From Rhodobacter sp. CZR27 (GTDB lineage Bacteria; Pseudomonadota; Alphaproteobacteria; Rhodobacterales; Rhodobacteraceae), in assembly GCF_002407205.1 (NCBI RefSeq), contig NZ_CP023548.1, forward strand, positions 2,132,501 through 2,196,500: a stretch of DNA of 64,000 nt, given 5' to 3'. The notes under the pieces were generated by a model. The model searched no databases. It was given only the letters and a program-made list of their open reading frames with translations, and had not been told where the DNA came from. Shown one piece after another: positions 43,981 to 54,368 of the stretch. A program made the position numbers and the translations under genes. Numbering within the stretch: position 1 is the stretch's first letter; the number at the start of each line of letters is the position of its first letter.

Positions 43981-46127
43981 CAGTGCGCGCCCCCCGTGAG
44001 CGTCATCCAGGTAATGAGGATCGCGATGCCGAGGAACATGGCGAAGGCGTAGTGGAAGATGTAGCCGGACTGGGCGCGGCCCGCGAGGCGGGTCAGCGCG
44101 GGGATGATCCCCATCGCCAGCCCGTTGATCGCCCCGTCGATCACCGCCCCGTCGCCGCGCTTCCAGAGGAAGGCACCGAGGAACCGCGCCGGACGGACGA
44201 AGATCGCGTCATAGAGTTCGTCGAAATACCACTTGTTCAGCAGGAACAGGTAGAGCGGGCGCTGCGCGCGGGCGAGGCGGCCTGGGAGCGACGGCTGCGC
44301 GATGTAGAACAGGAAGGCCACGGCGAAGCCCAGCACCATCGCGACGAAGGGCGAGACCTTGACCCAGACCGGGGCGTGGTGCGCCTCGTCCATCACGTGG
44401 TTCTCGGGTCCCATGTAGATCGCCCCGATCGGACCCAGCGCCGCAACTTCGCCCTGGGCAACCTCGCCGGCGGGTGCGGGGGCCTCGGCTGCGCCGGCAT
44501 GGGTGCCGCCCTCGGGCAGGGCCTCGTCCGCGGCGTGGGTTTCGTCGCCATGTTCGGCCGCGGCCCCGGCATGCGCCTCGCCCTCTTCCGAGGCCTCGGC
44601 ATGGTGCGGCATGCCGAACCAGCTCGCCACCCGGGTGTGGTCGCCGAAGAACACGTTGTACCAGATCATCCCCGAGAAGGCCGCGCCAAGCGCGAGCACC
44701 CCAAGCGGGATCAGCATGGAGTTCGGGCTTTCATGCGCATGGTCATGCGCATGGTGGTCGCCGCGCGGAGCGCCGAAGAAGGTCAGGAAGATCAGCCGCC
44801 ACGAGTAGAAGCTGGTGAAGCAGGCGGCGACGACCAGAAGCCAGAAGGCATAGGAGGAGCCGACCCAGGCGCTCTCGATGATCGCGTCCTTGGACAGGAA
44901 CCCAGCGAAGCCGATGTGGGTCAGCGGGATGCCGACGCCGGTGATGGCGAAGGTGCCGATCATCATGGCCCAGAAGGTCAGCGGGATCTTCGAGCGCAGG
45001 CCGCCGTAGTTCCGCATGTCCTGCTCGTGGTGCATGGCATGGATCACCGAGCCCGCGCCGAGGAACAGCATCGCCTTGAAGAAGGCGTGCGTGAACAGGT
45101 GGAACATCGCGGCCGAATAGACGCCCACACCCGCCGCCACGAACATGTAGCCGAGCTGCGAGCAGGTCGAATAGGCGATCACGCGCTTGATGTCGTTCTG
45201 CACGAGGCCGACGGTCGCCGCGAAGAAGGCGGTAGTGGCGCCGACGACCACGATCATCGTCTTGGCGTCCGGCGCGAATTCGTAAAGCGGCGACATGCGG
45301 CAGACGAGGAACACCCCCGCGGTCACCATGGTCGCGGCGTGGATGAGGGCCGAGACCGGCGTCGGGCCCTCCATCGCGTCCGGAAGCCAGGTGTGCAGGC
45401 CCAGCTGCGCCGACTTGCCCATCGCGCCGATGAAGAGCAGCACGCCGATCAGGTTCGCCGCGTTCCACTCGGTCCAGAGGAAGGTGACGTTCGTCTGCGC
45501 CAGCTGCGGTGCGGCCGCGAACACGTCGTCCAGCCGGATCGAGTCGACGAGGAAGAACAGCGCCATGATGCCGAGCGCGAAGCCGAAGTCGCCGACACGG
45601 TTCACCACGAAGGCCTTGATCGCGGCGGCGTTGGCCGAAGGCTTGCGGTAATAGAAGCCGATCAGCAGATACGAGGCGACGCCCACGCCTTCCCAGCCGA
45701 AGAACATCTGCACGAGGTTGTCCGAGGTCACCAGCATGAGCATCGCGAAGGTGAAGAACGAGAGATAGGCGAAGAAGCGCGCCTTGTAGTGCTCGTGGTG
45801 GTTCCAGTTGTCGTCATGCGCCATGTAGCCGAAAGAATACAGGTGCACGAGCGCCGAGACGGTGTTGACCACCACCAGCATGATCGCGGTCAGCCGGTCC
45901 ACGCGGATCGCCCATTCGGTCGAAAGCGAGCCGCTCTCGATCCAGCGCATCAGGACGACCTGATACATCTCGCCGTCATGGGTCAGGAAGACGATCCACG
46001 ACAGCAGCGCAGCAAGGAAGATGGCGGAGGTCGTGATGATCTGCGCGGCGCGCTCGCCGATCAGGCGCCAGCCGAAGCCGCAGATCAGGGACCCGATGAG
46101 GGGGGCCAAGAGGATGATCGTGGTCAT
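43980..46127 (-). CDS. nuoL: NADH-quinone oxidoreductase subunit L
   Basis: A 715-aa antiporter-like subunit of complex I. It has 16 or more helices and a long lateral helix at the C-terminus. [29 protein letters not shown] and [16 protein letters not shown] carry conserved residues. Between residues of about 460 and 560 is a His-rich ([10 protein letters not shown]) and then Ala/Glu/His-rich hydrophilic insertion, longer than in standard NuoL. It begins 4 bases after nuoK. Confidence 0.97.
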   Translation of the reverse strand: MTTIILLAPLIGSLICGFGWRLIGERAAQIITTSAIFLAALLSWIVFLTHDGEMYQVVLMRWIESGSLSTEWAIRVDRLTAIMLVVVNTVSALVHLYSFGYMAHDDNWNHHEHYKARFFAYLSFFTFAMLMLVTSDNLVQMFFGWEGVGVASYLLIGFYYRKPSANAAAIKAFVVNRVGDFGFALGIMALFFLVDSIRLDDVFAAAPQLAQTNVTFLWTEWNAANLIGVLLFIGAMGKSAQLGLHTWLPDAMEGPTPVSALIHAATMVTAGVFLVCRMSPLYEFAPDAKTMIVVVGATTAFFAATVGLVQNDIKRVIAYSTCSQLGYMFVAAGVGVYSAAMFHLFTHAFFKAMLFLGAGSVIHAMHHEQDMRNYGGLRSKIPLTFWAMMIGTFAITGVGIPLTHIGFAGFLSKDAIIESAWVGSSYAFWLLVVAACFTSFYSWRLIFLTFFGAPRGDHHAHDHAHESPNSMLIPLGVLALGAAFSGMIWYNVFFGDHTRVASWFGMPHHAEASEEGEAHAGAAAEHGDETHAADEALPEGGTHAGAAEAPAPAGEVAQGEVAALGPIGAIYMGPENHVMDEAHHAPVWVKVSPFVAMVLGFAVAFLFYIAQPSLPGRLARAQRPLYLFLLNKWYFDELYDAIFVRPARFLGAFLWKRGDGAVIDGAINGLAMGIIPALTRLAGRAQSGYIFHYAFAMFLGIAILITWMTLTGGAH

Positions 46128-46131
46128 AGGC

Positions 46132-46437
46132 TCAGCCCTTCATCACGTTGACGTCTTCGACGCTGATGGTGCCGCGGGTCCGGAAGAAGGTGACGAGGAT
46201 CGCAAGCCCGATGGCGGCCTCGGCCGCGGCCACGGTCAGCACGAACATGGTGAAGACCTGGCCCGTCAGGTCGCCGAGGAAGCTCGAGAACGCCACGAGG
46301 TTGATGTTCACGGCGAGCAGCATCAGCTCGATCGACATCAGGATCACGATCACGTTCTTCCGGTTCAGGAAGATGCCGAAGATGCCGATCACCAGCAGCG
46401 CCGCCGCAACCGTCAGATAATGCTCAAGTCCCACCAT
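46132..46437 (-). CDS. nuoK: NADH-quinone oxidoreductase subunit K
   Basis: A 101-aa membrane subunit with three helices. It contains [22 protein letters not shown] with the conserved membrane Glu, followed by [22 protein letters not shown] with the second conserved Glu. Both take part in the proton path near the quinone module. A 55-base gap separates it from nuoJ. Confidence 0.97.
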   Translation of the reverse strand: MVGLEHYLTVAAALLVIGIFGIFLNRKNVIVILMSIELMLLAVNINLVAFSSFLGDLTGQVFTMFVLTVAAAEAAIGLAILVTFFRTRGTISVEDVNVMKG

Positions 46438-46492
46438 TCTCGTCCCTCCGGCGCCGGGCGCCCGCCTGTCCTTGTTCCGTGGTCGGGGCCTT

Positions 46493-47107
46493 TTACAGGC
46501 CCTGCCCCGGCTTCACGTCCTTCAGTTCCATGGCCTTGGCCGGGTCGCGCCACATCTGGTGCAGCACGTTCTGGCGCTTGACGTCCTTCCGCTCGCGCAG
46601 GGTGAGCAGGATCGCGCCGATCATCGCGACCAGCAGGATCAGCCCCGCCGCCTGGAACAGGTAGAGATACTTGTCGTAGATCAGCAGCCCCAGCGCGCGG
46701 GTGTTCTCGATCTCGGCCGCGTTCGGCGTTACCGCCTGCCGGAGGCCCGGCGCACCCTCTGCCTGCACCCAGGCGCCGATGCCCATGCTGAGCTGCAGCA
46801 GGATCACGATCCCGATCAGCGCCGCGACCGGCATGTAGCGCGCCATCTCGCCCTTCAGCGCCGCGAAGTCCACGTCGAGCATCATCACGACGAACAGGAA
46901 CAGCACCGCCACCGCGCCGACATAGACGATGATCAAGAGCATCGCGACGAATTCCGCGCCCAGCAGCACGAACATGCCGGCCGAGCTGAGGAAGACGAGG
47001 ATCAGCCACAGCACGGCATGGACCATGTTGCGCGAGGTCACGACCATCAGGGCCGCGAAAACCGCGGGCACCGCGAAGCAGTAGAAGGCGAGATCCGCGA
47101 TACTCAT
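46493..47107 (-). CDS. nuoJ: NADH-quinone oxidoreductase subunit J
   Basis: A 204-aa membrane subunit with five helices. It has [31 protein letters not shown], the conserved pi-bulge helix of NuoJ. The start is the ATG at 47107, which overlaps the stop of the preceding small gene as ATGA. A longer in-frame region upstream belongs to that small gene on another frame. Confidence 0.96.
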   Translation of the reverse strand: MSIADLAFYCFAVPAVFAALMVVTSRNMVHAVLWLILVFLSSAGMFVLLGAEFVAMLLIIVYVGAVAVLFLFVVMMLDVDFAALKGEMARYMPVAALIGIVILLQLSMGIGAWVQAEGAPGLRQAVTPNAAEIENTRALGLLIYDKYLYLFQAAGLILLVAMIGAILLTLRERKDVKRQNVLHQMWRDPAKAMELKDVKPGQGL

Positions 47108-47514
47108 TCGTCCGTCTCCTCGAACTCGGCAAAGACGCCCTGGGCGATGTCCAGCGCCTTCTGCATGGCGGGCACACCGCCGAACATGCTCATCTGCCAG
47201 ATCACCTCGGCGATCTCGCGCTTGGTTGCCCCGGCCGTCAGCGCGTGGCGGATGGTCATCCGGATCTGCGGCTCGGCATGGGCGCCGAGCACGGTCAGCG
47301 CGGCCAGCGTGACCAGAAGCCGGGTCTTGGCGTCCAGACCTTCGCGGTTGAAGGTCTTGCCGAACCACATCTCCAGCATGTCCTTGGGCATGGTGGGGAT
47401 GAGCTTCTCGAAGTCCTTCACCTGGAAATGCTCAAGCGCGGGGTTGAACGCGCGGGCCATCTCGTGGCCCTGCTCGATCATCGCCTTGAACATCTTCGCC
47501 AGATCGTCATTCAT
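47104..47514 (-). CDS. Carboxymuconolactone-decarboxylase-family protein inside the nuo operon
   Basis: A 136-aa all-helical protein of the AhpD/CMD fold. The family core is [46 protein letters not shown]. It lacks the CxxC of AhpD-type peroxidase reductases, so redox activity by that route is unlikely. It lies between nuoI and nuoJ with ATGA overlaps on both sides, meaning it is translated with complex I. Its role there, such as assembly or quinone-site chemistry, is unknown. Confidence 0.82.
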   Translation of the reverse strand: MNDDLAKMFKAMIEQGHEMARAFNPALEHFQVKDFEKLIPTMPKDMLEMWFGKTFNREGLDAKTRLLVTLAALTVLGAHAEPQIRMTIRHALTAGATKREIAEVIWQMSMFGGVPAMQKALDIAQGVFAEFEETDE

Positions 47515-48014
47515 CGGTAGGGCGCATCCAGTTCGAGGTTGCGGGCGATCTCGGCCTCCCAGCGGTCACCGTTCTGCAGGAGTTTCTCCTTGGTGTAGAA
47601 CAGCTCCTCGCGCGTCTCGGTCGAGAACTCGAAGTTCGGGCCTTCCACGATGGCATCCACCGGGCAGGCTTCCTGGCAGAAGCCGCAGTAGATGCACTTG
47701 GTCATGTCGATGTCGTAGCGCGTGGTGCGGCGGCTGCCGTCCTCGCGCGGCTCGGCGTCGATGGTGATGGCCTGTGCCGGGCAGACCGCCTCGCAAAGCT
47801 TGCAAGCGATGCAGCGTTCCTCGCCGTTGGGATAGCGGCGCAGGGCGTGCTCGCCGCGAAAGCGGGGCGACAACGGTCCCTTCTCGTGCGGGTAGTTCAG
47901 CGTGGACTTGGGCGCGAAGAAGTACTTCATGCCCAGCCCGAAACCCTTGATGAAGTCGAACAGCAGGAAGTACTTGGCTGCCCGGCCGTAGTCGATTGCG
48001 CGGTTCTCACCCAT
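47511..48014 (-). CDS. nuoI: NADH-quinone oxidoreductase subunit I
   Basis: A 167-aa subunit that carries the two 4Fe-4S clusters N6a and N6b. The cluster motifs are [12 protein letters not shown] and [12 protein letters not shown]. The N-terminal amphipathic helix [16 protein letters not shown] anchors it to the membrane arm. The start is the ATG at 48014, two bases from the end of nuoH. Confidence 0.97.
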   Translation of the reverse strand: MGENRAIDYGRAAKYFLLFDFIKGFGLGMKYFFAPKSTLNYPHEKGPLSPRFRGEHALRRYPNGEERCIACKLCEAVCPAQAITIDAEPREDGSRRTTRYDIDMTKCIYCGFCQEACPVDAIVEGPNFEFSTETREELFYTKEKLLQNGDRWEAEIARNLELDAPYR

Positions 48015-48015
48015 T

Positions 48016-49053
48016 TCAGCCTCCCACCGTCCAGCGCGCCCAGAGGCCGCCGAACACTTCGAATTTCGCAAGGAACGCCACGACCACGACCCAGGCGAGG
48101 CTGAGCGGCAGGAACACCTTCCAGCCGATCCGCATGAGCTGGTCATAGCGGTAGCGCGGCACGATCGCCTTCACCATGGCGAAGAGGAAGAAGAAGAACG
48201 CCATCTTCAGGACCATCCAGAACGCGCCGTCAGGCAGCCCCGGGATGGGCGAGAGCCAGCCGCCGAAGAAGAGCAGGCTCAGGAGCGCGCACATCAGGAA
48301 GATCGCGATGTATTCGCCGGCCATGAACAGCAGGAACGGGGTCGAGCTGTATTCGACCTGGAAGCCCGCCACGAGTTCGGATTCCGCCTCCGGCAGGTCG
48401 AAGGGCGGGCGGTTGGTCTCGGCCAGAGCCGAGATGAAGAACAGCGCGACCATCGGCAGGTGCGGCAGCCAGTACCAGTTGAAGAGGCCGAAGCTGCCGT
48501 CCTGCGCCTCGACGATGTGCGTGAGGTTCATCGAGCCGGTCGAGATGATGATCCCGATGATGATCAGGCCGAGCGACACCTCGTACGAGATCATCTGCGC
48601 CGCCGAGCGCAGCGAGCCGAGGAAGGGATATTTCGAGTTCGACGCCCAGCCGCCCATGATCACGCCATAGACCTCGAGCGAGGAGGCGGCGAAGACGAAC
48701 AGGATCGCCACGTTGATGTCCGAGAGCACCCAGCCCGGGTTGAACGGGATCACCGCCCAGGCCAGCACCGCCAGCACGAAGGAGATCAGCGGCGCGAGGA
48801 AGAACACCGGGCGGTCGACGCCCGCGGGCACCACCACTTCCTTGAAGATGTACTTCGCGGCATCCGCCACGGTCTGCAGCAGGCCGAAGGGTCCGACAAC
48901 GTTCGGGCCGCGCCGCATCTGCACCGCCGCCCAGATCTTGCGGTCGCCATAGACGAGGAACAGGAGCGAGATCATCACGAAGCCGATGACCAGCAGGCCC
49001 TGCGCCGCCATCAGGAGCACGATCCCCGTTCCCGTGTTCAGAAAGTCACCCAT
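48016..49053 (-). CDS. nuoH: NADH-quinone oxidoreductase subunit H
   Basis: A 345-aa membrane subunit with eight or nine helices forming part of the quinone pocket. It has [22 protein letters not shown] and [27 protein letters not shown], the two signature loops with conserved charged residues. The start is the ATG at 49053, with GAGG seven bases upstream. An in-frame start four codons earlier lacks this spacing. Confidence 0.96.
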   Translation of the reverse strand: MGDFLNTGTGIVLLMAAQGLLVIGFVMISLLFLVYGDRKIWAAVQMRRGPNVVGPFGLLQTVADAAKYIFKEVVVPAGVDRPVFFLAPLISFVLAVLAWAVIPFNPGWVLSDINVAILFVFAASSLEVYGVIMGGWASNSKYPFLGSLRSAAQMISYEVSLGLIIIGIIISTGSMNLTHIVEAQDGSFGLFNWYWLPHLPMVALFFISALAETNRPPFDLPEAESELVAGFQVEYSSTPFLLFMAGEYIAIFLMCALLSLLFFGGWLSPIPGLPDGAFWMVLKMAFFFFLFAMVKAIVPRYRYDQLMRIGWKVFLPLSLAWVVVVAFLAKFEVFGGLWARWTVGG

Positions 49054-49080
49054 GGCGCCTCGCATCCCTCATGCCGATCG

Positions 49081-49491
49081 TCATATCGTCGGTATTCCCT
49101 GTTCCCGGCAATCGCGCGCCGTCACCTCGGCGTCGATCGTCTGCACGCCGCGGGGCAGCGTGGCCGAAATGGTGTAAATCGCATCGCCCCGCCAAATGCC
49201 ACCCCTCTCTGCGACATTTGTACGCAGATGGCGGGCAAAGCCATAGCCGCGGATCAGCGCGTATTGCGCGGCCGCGCAGCGGGCATAGTCCTCGACATCC
49301 GGTATGCCCCGCGCGCCTTCCATCTCGACGAGGAAGTTCACGAGGTCGTCGTCCAGAAGCCGGGTCTCGATGCCGTTGTAGACCGGCGTGAACTCCTCTT
49401 CCGCCAAAGCGGCCTCGGGTGCGGCCGGCTGGCCGCACGAGGCGAGGCCCGCCAGAGCGAGCCCCATCGGAAAGAGGACGGCCGGCCGCAC
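49081..49491 (-). CDS. Lipoprotein of the nuo operon (DUF5333-like)
   Basis: A 136-aa protein with a lipoprotein signal (FPMGLALAGLASCGQP, lipobox LASC). The mature part has two Cys (ARCAAAQYALIRGYG and ARDCREQG) that could form a disulfide. It resembles a Rhodobacteraceae family of unknown function found among nuo genes (I recall DUF5333; not verified). The start is a GTG at 49491. GGAG from the nuoG terminal codons lies exactly 7 bases upstream. It separates nuoG from nuoH. Confidence 0.7.
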   Translation of the reverse strand: MRPAVLFPMGLALAGLASCGQPAAPEAALAEEEFTPVYNGIETRLLDDDLVNFLVEMEGARGIPDVEDYARCAAAQYALIRGYGFARHLRTNVAERGGIWRGDAIYTISATLPRGVQTIDAEVTARDCREQGIPTI

Positions 49492-49495
49492 GCCC

Positions 49496-51517
49496 CTACT
49501 CCGCCGCAAGCGAGGGCTGGCCCCGCCGCGAGGCCAGGGCCGAAAGCTCGGCCATCAGGGCCGAGGCGCGCGCGATCGGGTTGGTCAGGTAGAAATCCCG
49601 CACGGCGAGGCGGAAGTCGGCCCTGGCCGGATCGCGCAGCGGAAGCGGCTGCCATGCGTTTTGCGCCACCTGATCGACGCGGCCCAGATGCGGCACCGCC
49701 TCGACCAGCTTGCGGCGCAGAGCCGCCATCGTATCCCAGGGCAGCGTCTGGCCGACTTCGGCCGAGAGCGCGCGCAGGATCGCCCAGTTCTCCTTGGCCT
49801 CGCCCGGCGGGAAGCCCGCGCGGAAGGCAAGCTGCGGCCGGCCTTCGGTGTTCACGAACAGGCCGTTCTCCTCGGTATAGGCGGCGGCGGGCAGGATCAC
49901 GTCGGCGCGGTGCGCGCCACGGTCGCCGTGGCTGCCCTGATAGATCACGATGGGACCGGCGCCGATCTCGACCTCATCGGCGCCGAGGTTGAAGATCACC
50001 TCGGCCCCCTCGATGGCCGCGGGAAGGCCGCCCTCGGTCACCGCGCCTACATCCATCGCGCCCACGCGGGCGGCGGCGGTGTGCAGCACCAGCAGCTTCA
50101 CACCCAGCGTCTCCACCAGCTTCATCGCCTGCGCCAGCACCGCCTCGCCATCGGCCTCGCGCAGCGCGCCCTGCCCGACGATCACGATGCCCGGCTTGCC
50201 GTCCGGCCCGTTCCGTTCCGCCTCGGCCACCAGCGACAGGAGCGCGGCCCGGTCGGTGCCGATATGGGCGTAGTCATAGGTCAGATCGACCGCCGGACCG
50301 ACCACGGCCACCTGCGCGCCCTGCAGCCACGCCTTGCGGATGCGGGCGTTCAGCACCGGCGCCTCGTCGCGCGGGTTGCAGCCGACCAGCAGGATCGCCT
50401 TCGCGCTGTCGATGTCCTCGATGGCGGCGGTGCCGACATAGGCCGAACGGTTGCCCGCGGGTAGCCGCGCGCCGTCGGTCCGGCATTCCACCTTGCCGCC
50501 AAGCCCCTCGACCAGCACCTTCAGCGAGAAGGCGGCCTCGACCGGCACCAGATCGCCCACAAGACCCGCGACCTTGCGGCCCTTGAGCGCGGCGGCGACG
50601 GTCTGAAGCGCCTCGCCCCAGGTCGCCTTCCGCAGCTTACCGTTCTCGCGCACGTAGGGCGAGTCGAGGCGCTGGCGGCGCAGGCCGTCCCAGACAAAGC
50701 GGGTCTTGTCGCTGATCCACTCCTCGTTCACGCCGTCATGGTTGCGCGGCAGGATGCGCATGACTTCGCGGCCCTTGGTGTCCACGCGGATGTTCGACCC
50801 GAGCGCATCCATCACGTCGATCGACTCGGTCTTGCTCAACTCCCAGGGGCGCGCGGTGAAGGCATAGGGCTTCGAGGTCAGCGCGCCGACCGGGCAGAGG
50901 TCGATGATGTTGCCCTGCAGGTTCGAGTCGAGCGTCTGGTTGAGGTAGCTCGTGATCTCCGAGTCCTCGCCGCGGCCGGTCTGGCCCATCTGGCTGATGC
51001 CCGCGACCTCGGTCGTGAAGCGGACGCAGCGGGTGCACGAGATGCAGCGCGTCATCTGCGTCGCGACCAGCGGGCCGAGGTTCAGGTTCTCGGACGCCCG
51101 CTTCGGCTCGCGGTAGCGGCTGAAATCGACGCCATAGGCCATGGCCTGGTCCTGCAGGTCGCATTCGCCGCCCTGGTCGCAGATCGGGCAATCGAGCGGG
51201 TGGTTGATGAGCAGGAACTCCATCACCCCTTCGCGGGCCTTCTTGACCATCGGCGAGTTGGTCTTGACCACCGGCGGCTCGCCGTTCGGCCCGGGCCGCA
51301 GGTCGCGCACCTGCATGGCGCAGGAGGCGGTGGGCTTCGGCGGGCCGCCGACGACTTCCACGAGGCACATGCGGCAGTTGCCAGCGATCGACAGGCGCTC
51401 GTGATAGCAGAAGCGCGGAATCTCGATCCCGACCTCCTCGGCCGCCTGCAGCAGCGTCATGGCGCCGTCGACCTCGACCTCGATACCGTCGATGATGATC
51501 TTCTTGAGGTTGCTCAT
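49496..51517 (-). CDS. nuoG: NADH-quinone oxidoreductase subunit G
   Basis: A 673-aa subunit carrying iron-sulfur clusters of the peripheral arm. The 2Fe-2S ligands are in [19 protein letters not shown], and further 4Fe-4S ligands are in [17 protein letters not shown] and [15 protein letters not shown] long molybdopterin-oxidoreductase-like domain without cofactor follows. It ends SLAAE-stop. The terminal GAG codon supplies the ribosome binding site of the next gene. The start is the ATG at 51517, four bases after an 18-codon ORF. Confidence 0.97.
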   Translation of the reverse strand: MSNLKKIIIDGIEVEVDGAMTLLQAAEEVGIEIPRFCYHERLSIAGNCRMCLVEVVGGPPKPTASCAMQVRDLRPGPNGEPPVVKTNSPMVKKAREGVMEFLLINHPLDCPICDQGGECDLQDQAMAYGVDFSRYREPKRASENLNLGPLVATQMTRCISCTRCVRFTTEVAGISQMGQTGRGEDSEITSYLNQTLDSNLQGNIIDLCPVGALTSKPYAFTARPWELSKTESIDVMDALGSNIRVDTKGREVMRILPRNHDGVNEEWISDKTRFVWDGLRRQRLDSPYVRENGKLRKATWGEALQTVAAALKGRKVAGLVGDLVPVEAAFSLKVLVEGLGGKVECRTDGARLPAGNRSAYVGTAAIEDIDSAKAILLVGCNPRDEAPVLNARIRKAWLQGAQVAVVGPAVDLTYDYAHIGTDRAALLSLVAEAERNGPDGKPGIVIVGQGALREADGEAVLAQAMKLVETLGVKLLVLHTAAARVGAMDVGAVTEGGLPAAIEGAEVIFNLGADEVEIGAGPIVIYQGSHGDRGAHRADVILPAAAYTEENGLFVNTEGRPQLAFRAGFPPGEAKENWAILRALSAEVGQTLPWDTMAALRRKLVEAVPHLGRVDQVAQNAWQPLPLRDPARADFRLAVRDFYLTNPIARASALMAELSALASRRGQPSLAAE

Positions 51518-51521
51518 CCGC

Positions 51522-51578
51522 CTACTCCGCCGCGATGAGCGCGGGGCCGTTGCCCCACGCGTTGTTCCGTTCCGTCAT
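51522..51578 (-). CDS. 18-codon ORF before nuoG
   Basis: A tiny ORF encoding [18 protein letters not shown]. Its ATG overlaps the stop of the preceding lipoprotein gene (ATGA), and its stop lies four bases before the nuoG ATG. It ends Ala-Ala-Glu, as do nuoF and nuoG, and its terminal GAG contributes GGAG seven bases before nuoG. It may serve only to carry ribosomes to nuoG, or be a remnant of a larger gene. A functional peptide is possible but unsupported. Confidence 0.4.
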   Translation of the reverse strand: MTERNNAWGNGPALIAAE

Positions 51579-51934
51579 GCGCAGGCCCCCGCGAAGCGCC
51601 AGAGGTTCGGCGCGCTCACCCGGCCCACCGCGGTCGGATCGAACCGCCCGCCCTGTCCCGCACAGGCGGCCTCAGCCGCCCGCTTCGCCGCCGCCCCGTC
51701 GCTGTAGTGCAGCGGCGGATCGAGCCGCCGCACATCGACCGAAAGGCCCGCCACCGGCTGCGCACCATCCGCCGTGAGGCGCTCACCCGTGGGGCCCGCG
51801 CGCAACTCGGTCAGGAAGCGCTGACCCTCGACCGTCACTTCCGACGCACCGGGGATCGCGCGACCGGCGACCGGCGCCTGCGAGGCGCAGGCCGACAGCG
51901 CCCCCATCACCATGATGACCCCACTGGCGCGCAA
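51575..51934 (-). CDS. Small lipoprotein between nuoF and nuoG
   Basis: A 119-aa protein with a short lipoprotein signal (VIMVMGALSACASQ, lipobox LSAC). The mature part has two further Cys, one in EAACAGQG and the other in the C-terminal GACA. I do not recognise a family. The start chosen is the TTG at 51934: GGAG from the last codons of nuoF sits seven bases upstream. Its role in or around complex I is unknown. Confidence 0.65.
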   Translation of the reverse strand: MRASGVIMVMGALSACASQAPVAGRAIPGASEVTVEGQRFLTELRAGPTGERLTADGAQPVAGLSVDVRRLDPPLHYSDGAAAKRAAEAACAGQGGRFDPTAVGRVSAPNLWRFAGACA

Positions 51935-51938
51935 GGGT

Positions 51939-53234
51939 TCACTCCGCTGCCATGGCGCCCATGCGCCCCGTCTTCTTCGCCTTGATGCGGTCCTCGATCT
52001 CTTCGCGGTAGTGCCGGATCAGGCCCTGGATCGGCCAGGCCGCCGCGTCGCCAAGCGCGCAGATGGTGTGGCCCTCGACCTGCTTCGTCACCGAGAGCAG
52101 CATGTCGATCTCCTCGACCTCGGCCTCGCCGCGCACCAGCCGCTCCATCACGCGCATCATCCAGCCGGTGCCTTCGCGGCAGGGCGTGCACTGGCCGCAG
52201 CTTTCGTGCTTGAAGAACTTGGCCAGCCGCCAGACCGCTTTGATGACATCGGTCTGCTGGTCCATCACGATCATGCAGGCGGTCCCGAAGCTCGACTTCA
52301 GGTCGCGCATGCCGTCATAGTCCATCACGGCGTCCTCGCACTGGTTCGCCGGGATGATCGGGCAGGACGCCCCGCCGGGGATCACCGCCTTGAGGTTCTT
52401 CCAGCCGCCACGGACGCCGCCGCCGTGCTTCTCGATCAGCTCCTTCATCGAGATCGACATCGACTCTTCCACCACGCAGGGCGTGTTCACATGCCCCGAC
52501 ATGGCAAACAGCTTGACCCCGGTGTTGTTCGGCCGCCCGAACGAAGCGAACCATTCGCCGCCCCGCCGCAGGATCGACGGGATCACCGCGATCGACTCGA
52601 CGTTGTTCACCGTGGTCGGGCAACCGTAGAGCCCCGATCCGGCCGGGAACGGCGGCTTCATCCGCGGCATCCCCTTCTTGCCCTCAAGGCTTTCGAGCAG
52701 CGCGGTTTCCTCGCCGCAGATGTAGGCGCCCGCCCCGTGGTGCAGGTAGACGTCGAAATCATAGCCCGACTTGCAGGCGTTCTTGCCGATCAGGCCTGCG
52801 TCATAGGCCTCGTCGATGGCGGCCTGCAGGGCTTCCTTCTCGCGGATGTATTCGCCGCGGATGTAGATGTAGGCGGCGGCCGCGCCCATCGCGAAGCCCG
52901 ACAGCAGCGCGCCCTCGACCAGCGTGTGCGGGTCGTGGCGCATGATCTCGCGGTCCTTGCAGGTCGCGGGCTCGGATTCGTCGGCGTTGATGACGAGGTA
53001 GGACGGGCGGCCGTCCGACTGCTTGGGCATGAAGGACCACTTGAGGCCCGTGGGGAAGCCAGCGCCGCCCCGCCCGCGCAGACCGGAGGTCTTGACGATG
53101 TCGATGATCCGGTCGCGCCCGAGGGCCAGAAGGTTGGCCGTCCCGTCCCACTGCCCGCGGGCCATCGCGCCCTTCAGGCTGCGGTCGTGCATCCCGTAGA
53201 GGTTGGTGAAGATCCGGTCCTGGTCCTTCAGCAT
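51939..53234 (-). CDS. nuoF: NADH-quinone oxidoreductase subunit F
   Basis: A 431-aa NADH-binding subunit with FMN and cluster N3. It has [20 protein letters not shown] for NADH binding, [18 protein letters not shown], and the 4Fe-4S ligands in [15 protein letters not shown]. It ends GAMAAE-stop. It is preceded by a 70-aa membrane-protein gene after 10 bases. Confidence 0.97.
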   Translation of the reverse strand: MLKDQDRIFTNLYGMHDRSLKGAMARGQWDGTANLLALGRDRIIDIVKTSGLRGRGGAGFPTGLKWSFMPKQSDGRPSYLVINADESEPATCKDREIMRHDPHTLVEGALLSGFAMGAAAAYIYIRGEYIREKEALQAAIDEAYDAGLIGKNACKSGYDFDVYLHHGAGAYICGEETALLESLEGKKGMPRMKPPFPAGSGLYGCPTTVNNVESIAVIPSILRRGGEWFASFGRPNNTGVKLFAMSGHVNTPCVVEESMSISMKELIEKHGGGVRGGWKNLKAVIPGGASCPIIPANQCEDAVMDYDGMRDLKSSFGTACMIVMDQQTDVIKAVWRLAKFFKHESCGQCTPCREGTGWMMRVMERLVRGEAEVEEIDMLLSVTKQVEGHTICALGDAAAWPIQGLIRHYREEIEDRIKAKKTGRMGAMAAE

Positions 53235-53244
53235 CGCGTCGTCC

Positions 53245-53457
53245 TCATTTCCCCTGGCGCCTTCGCCAGATCCGCCAGGTTGTCACCAGCGCCCAAGTGA
53301 ACCCGGCGAGCGCCGCCAGGTCAAAGAGGATGGCGATGCGGGTGTCCCACCCGAGCCGCCCTCCCAGGATCTGCGCCCCGATCCAGAGGAGCCCCGTTCC
53401 CGCCAGCACAAGGGCGGCCTGTCGGGCAGCCCTTGCATCGTCGGGGCGGCTCGCCAT
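53245..53457 (-). CDS. Small two-helix membrane protein between nuoE and nuoF (DUF5337-like)
   Basis: A 70-aa protein with two hydrophobic segments ([20 protein letters not shown] and [21 protein letters not shown]), a basic C-terminus ([10 protein letters not shown]) and no signal cleavage site. It resembles a Rhodobacteraceae family of unknown function located in nuo operons (I recall DUF5337; not verified). Its ATG overlaps the nuoE stop as ATGA, so its synthesis is tied to complex I. Confidence 0.7.
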   Translation of the reverse strand: MASRPDDARAARQAALVLAGTGLLWIGAQILGGRLGWDTRIAILFDLAALAGFTWALVTTWRIWRRRQGK

Positions 53458-54368
53458 CAGCCTTCCGGCTTCGACGGATCGGAGACCTGCGCCCCCGGCT
53501 CGGCCACCGCCGTGCCGCCGGGAGCGGTGCCTGCCTTCTCAGGCCGCCCTGCCGTGTCGGCCGTGGACTCCTGAATGCTGACGCCGGTCTTGTCGACCGG
53601 ATGGCCAGCCCCCGGCGTCGGCTCCTTCGCCGAACCCGTGGCCTCGGCCACCGCCGCCGGACGGCCGAGCCACGGCGTCAGGATCGGCACCTCGGTGCCG
53701 TCGATCCGCTTCACCGTCTCGCCGATGTCCACCGCCAGCTGCACTGAGGCGTTGAGCCGCTCGGTCGCCTCGCCGCCCTCGGTGAGGCTGGTCAGCCCCG
53801 TCCGCGGCTCGGAAGAGAACCGCCCGATCTGCGAGCCCGGCCGCGGCACCTCGCCGGACGAGAAGCGGTCGATCAGCGCCGAAAGCGTTTCGACGGTGAG
53901 GTCCTCGTAATAGTCCTTGCCGATCTGGGCCATCGGGGCGTTCGCGCAGGCGCCGAGGCACTCGACCTCCTCCCACGAGAACTTGCCGTCCGCCGACAGG
54001 GTGTGCGGGCGCGGAGAGATCTTCTCCTTGCAGACCCGGATCAGGTCCTCGGCGCCGCAGATCAGGCACGAGGTCGTGCCGCAGATCTGGATGTTCGCCA
54101 CCGAGCCGACAGGTTGCAGCTGGAACATGAAGTAGAAGGTCGCCACTTCCAGCGCGCGGATGTGGGCCATGCCCAGCATGTCGGCCACGTATTCGATCGC
54201 CGGCTTGGTCAGCCAGCCCTCCTGCTCCTGCGCGCGCCACAGCAGCGGGATGATCGCGGAAGCCTGCCGGCCCTCGGGGTACTTGGTGATCTGGGCCCGC
54301 GCCCATTCGAGGTTCGCCGGCGTGAAGGCGAAGCTGGCAGGCTGGTCGTGATGCAGGCGGCGAAGCAT
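53457..54368 (-). CDS. nuoE: NADH-quinone oxidoreductase subunit E with long C-terminal extension
   Basis: A 303-aa subunit carrying the 2Fe-2S cluster N1a; ligands are in [14 protein letters not shown] and CLGACANAP. The first 170 residues match NuoE. The remaining 130 are low-complexity, rich in Pro, Ala, Gly, Glu and Thr, an extension also known in Rhodobacter relatives. The start is the ATG at 54368, overlapping the nuoD stop. It ends in ATGA with the 70-aa membrane-protein gene. Confidence 0.95.
   Translation of the reverse strand: MLRRLHHDQPASFAFTPANLEWARAQITKYPEGRQASAIIPLLWRAQEQEGWLTKPAIEYVADMLGMAHIRALEVATFYFMFQLQPVGSVANIQICGTTSCLICGAEDLIRVCKEKISPRPHTLSADGKFSWEEVECLGACANAPMAQIGKDYYEDLTVETLSALIDRFSSGEVPRPGSQIGRFSSEPRTGLTSLTEGGEATERLNASVQLAVDIGETVKRIDGTEVPILTPWLGRPAAVAEATGSAKEPTPGAGHPVDKTGVSIQESTADTAGRPEKAGTAPGGTAVAEPGAQVSDPSKPEG

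Noticed and set aside
43983..46151. 722-codon plus-strand frame over nuoL
   Set aside because: Antisense shadow of nuoL with His/Asp/Arg-rich composition.
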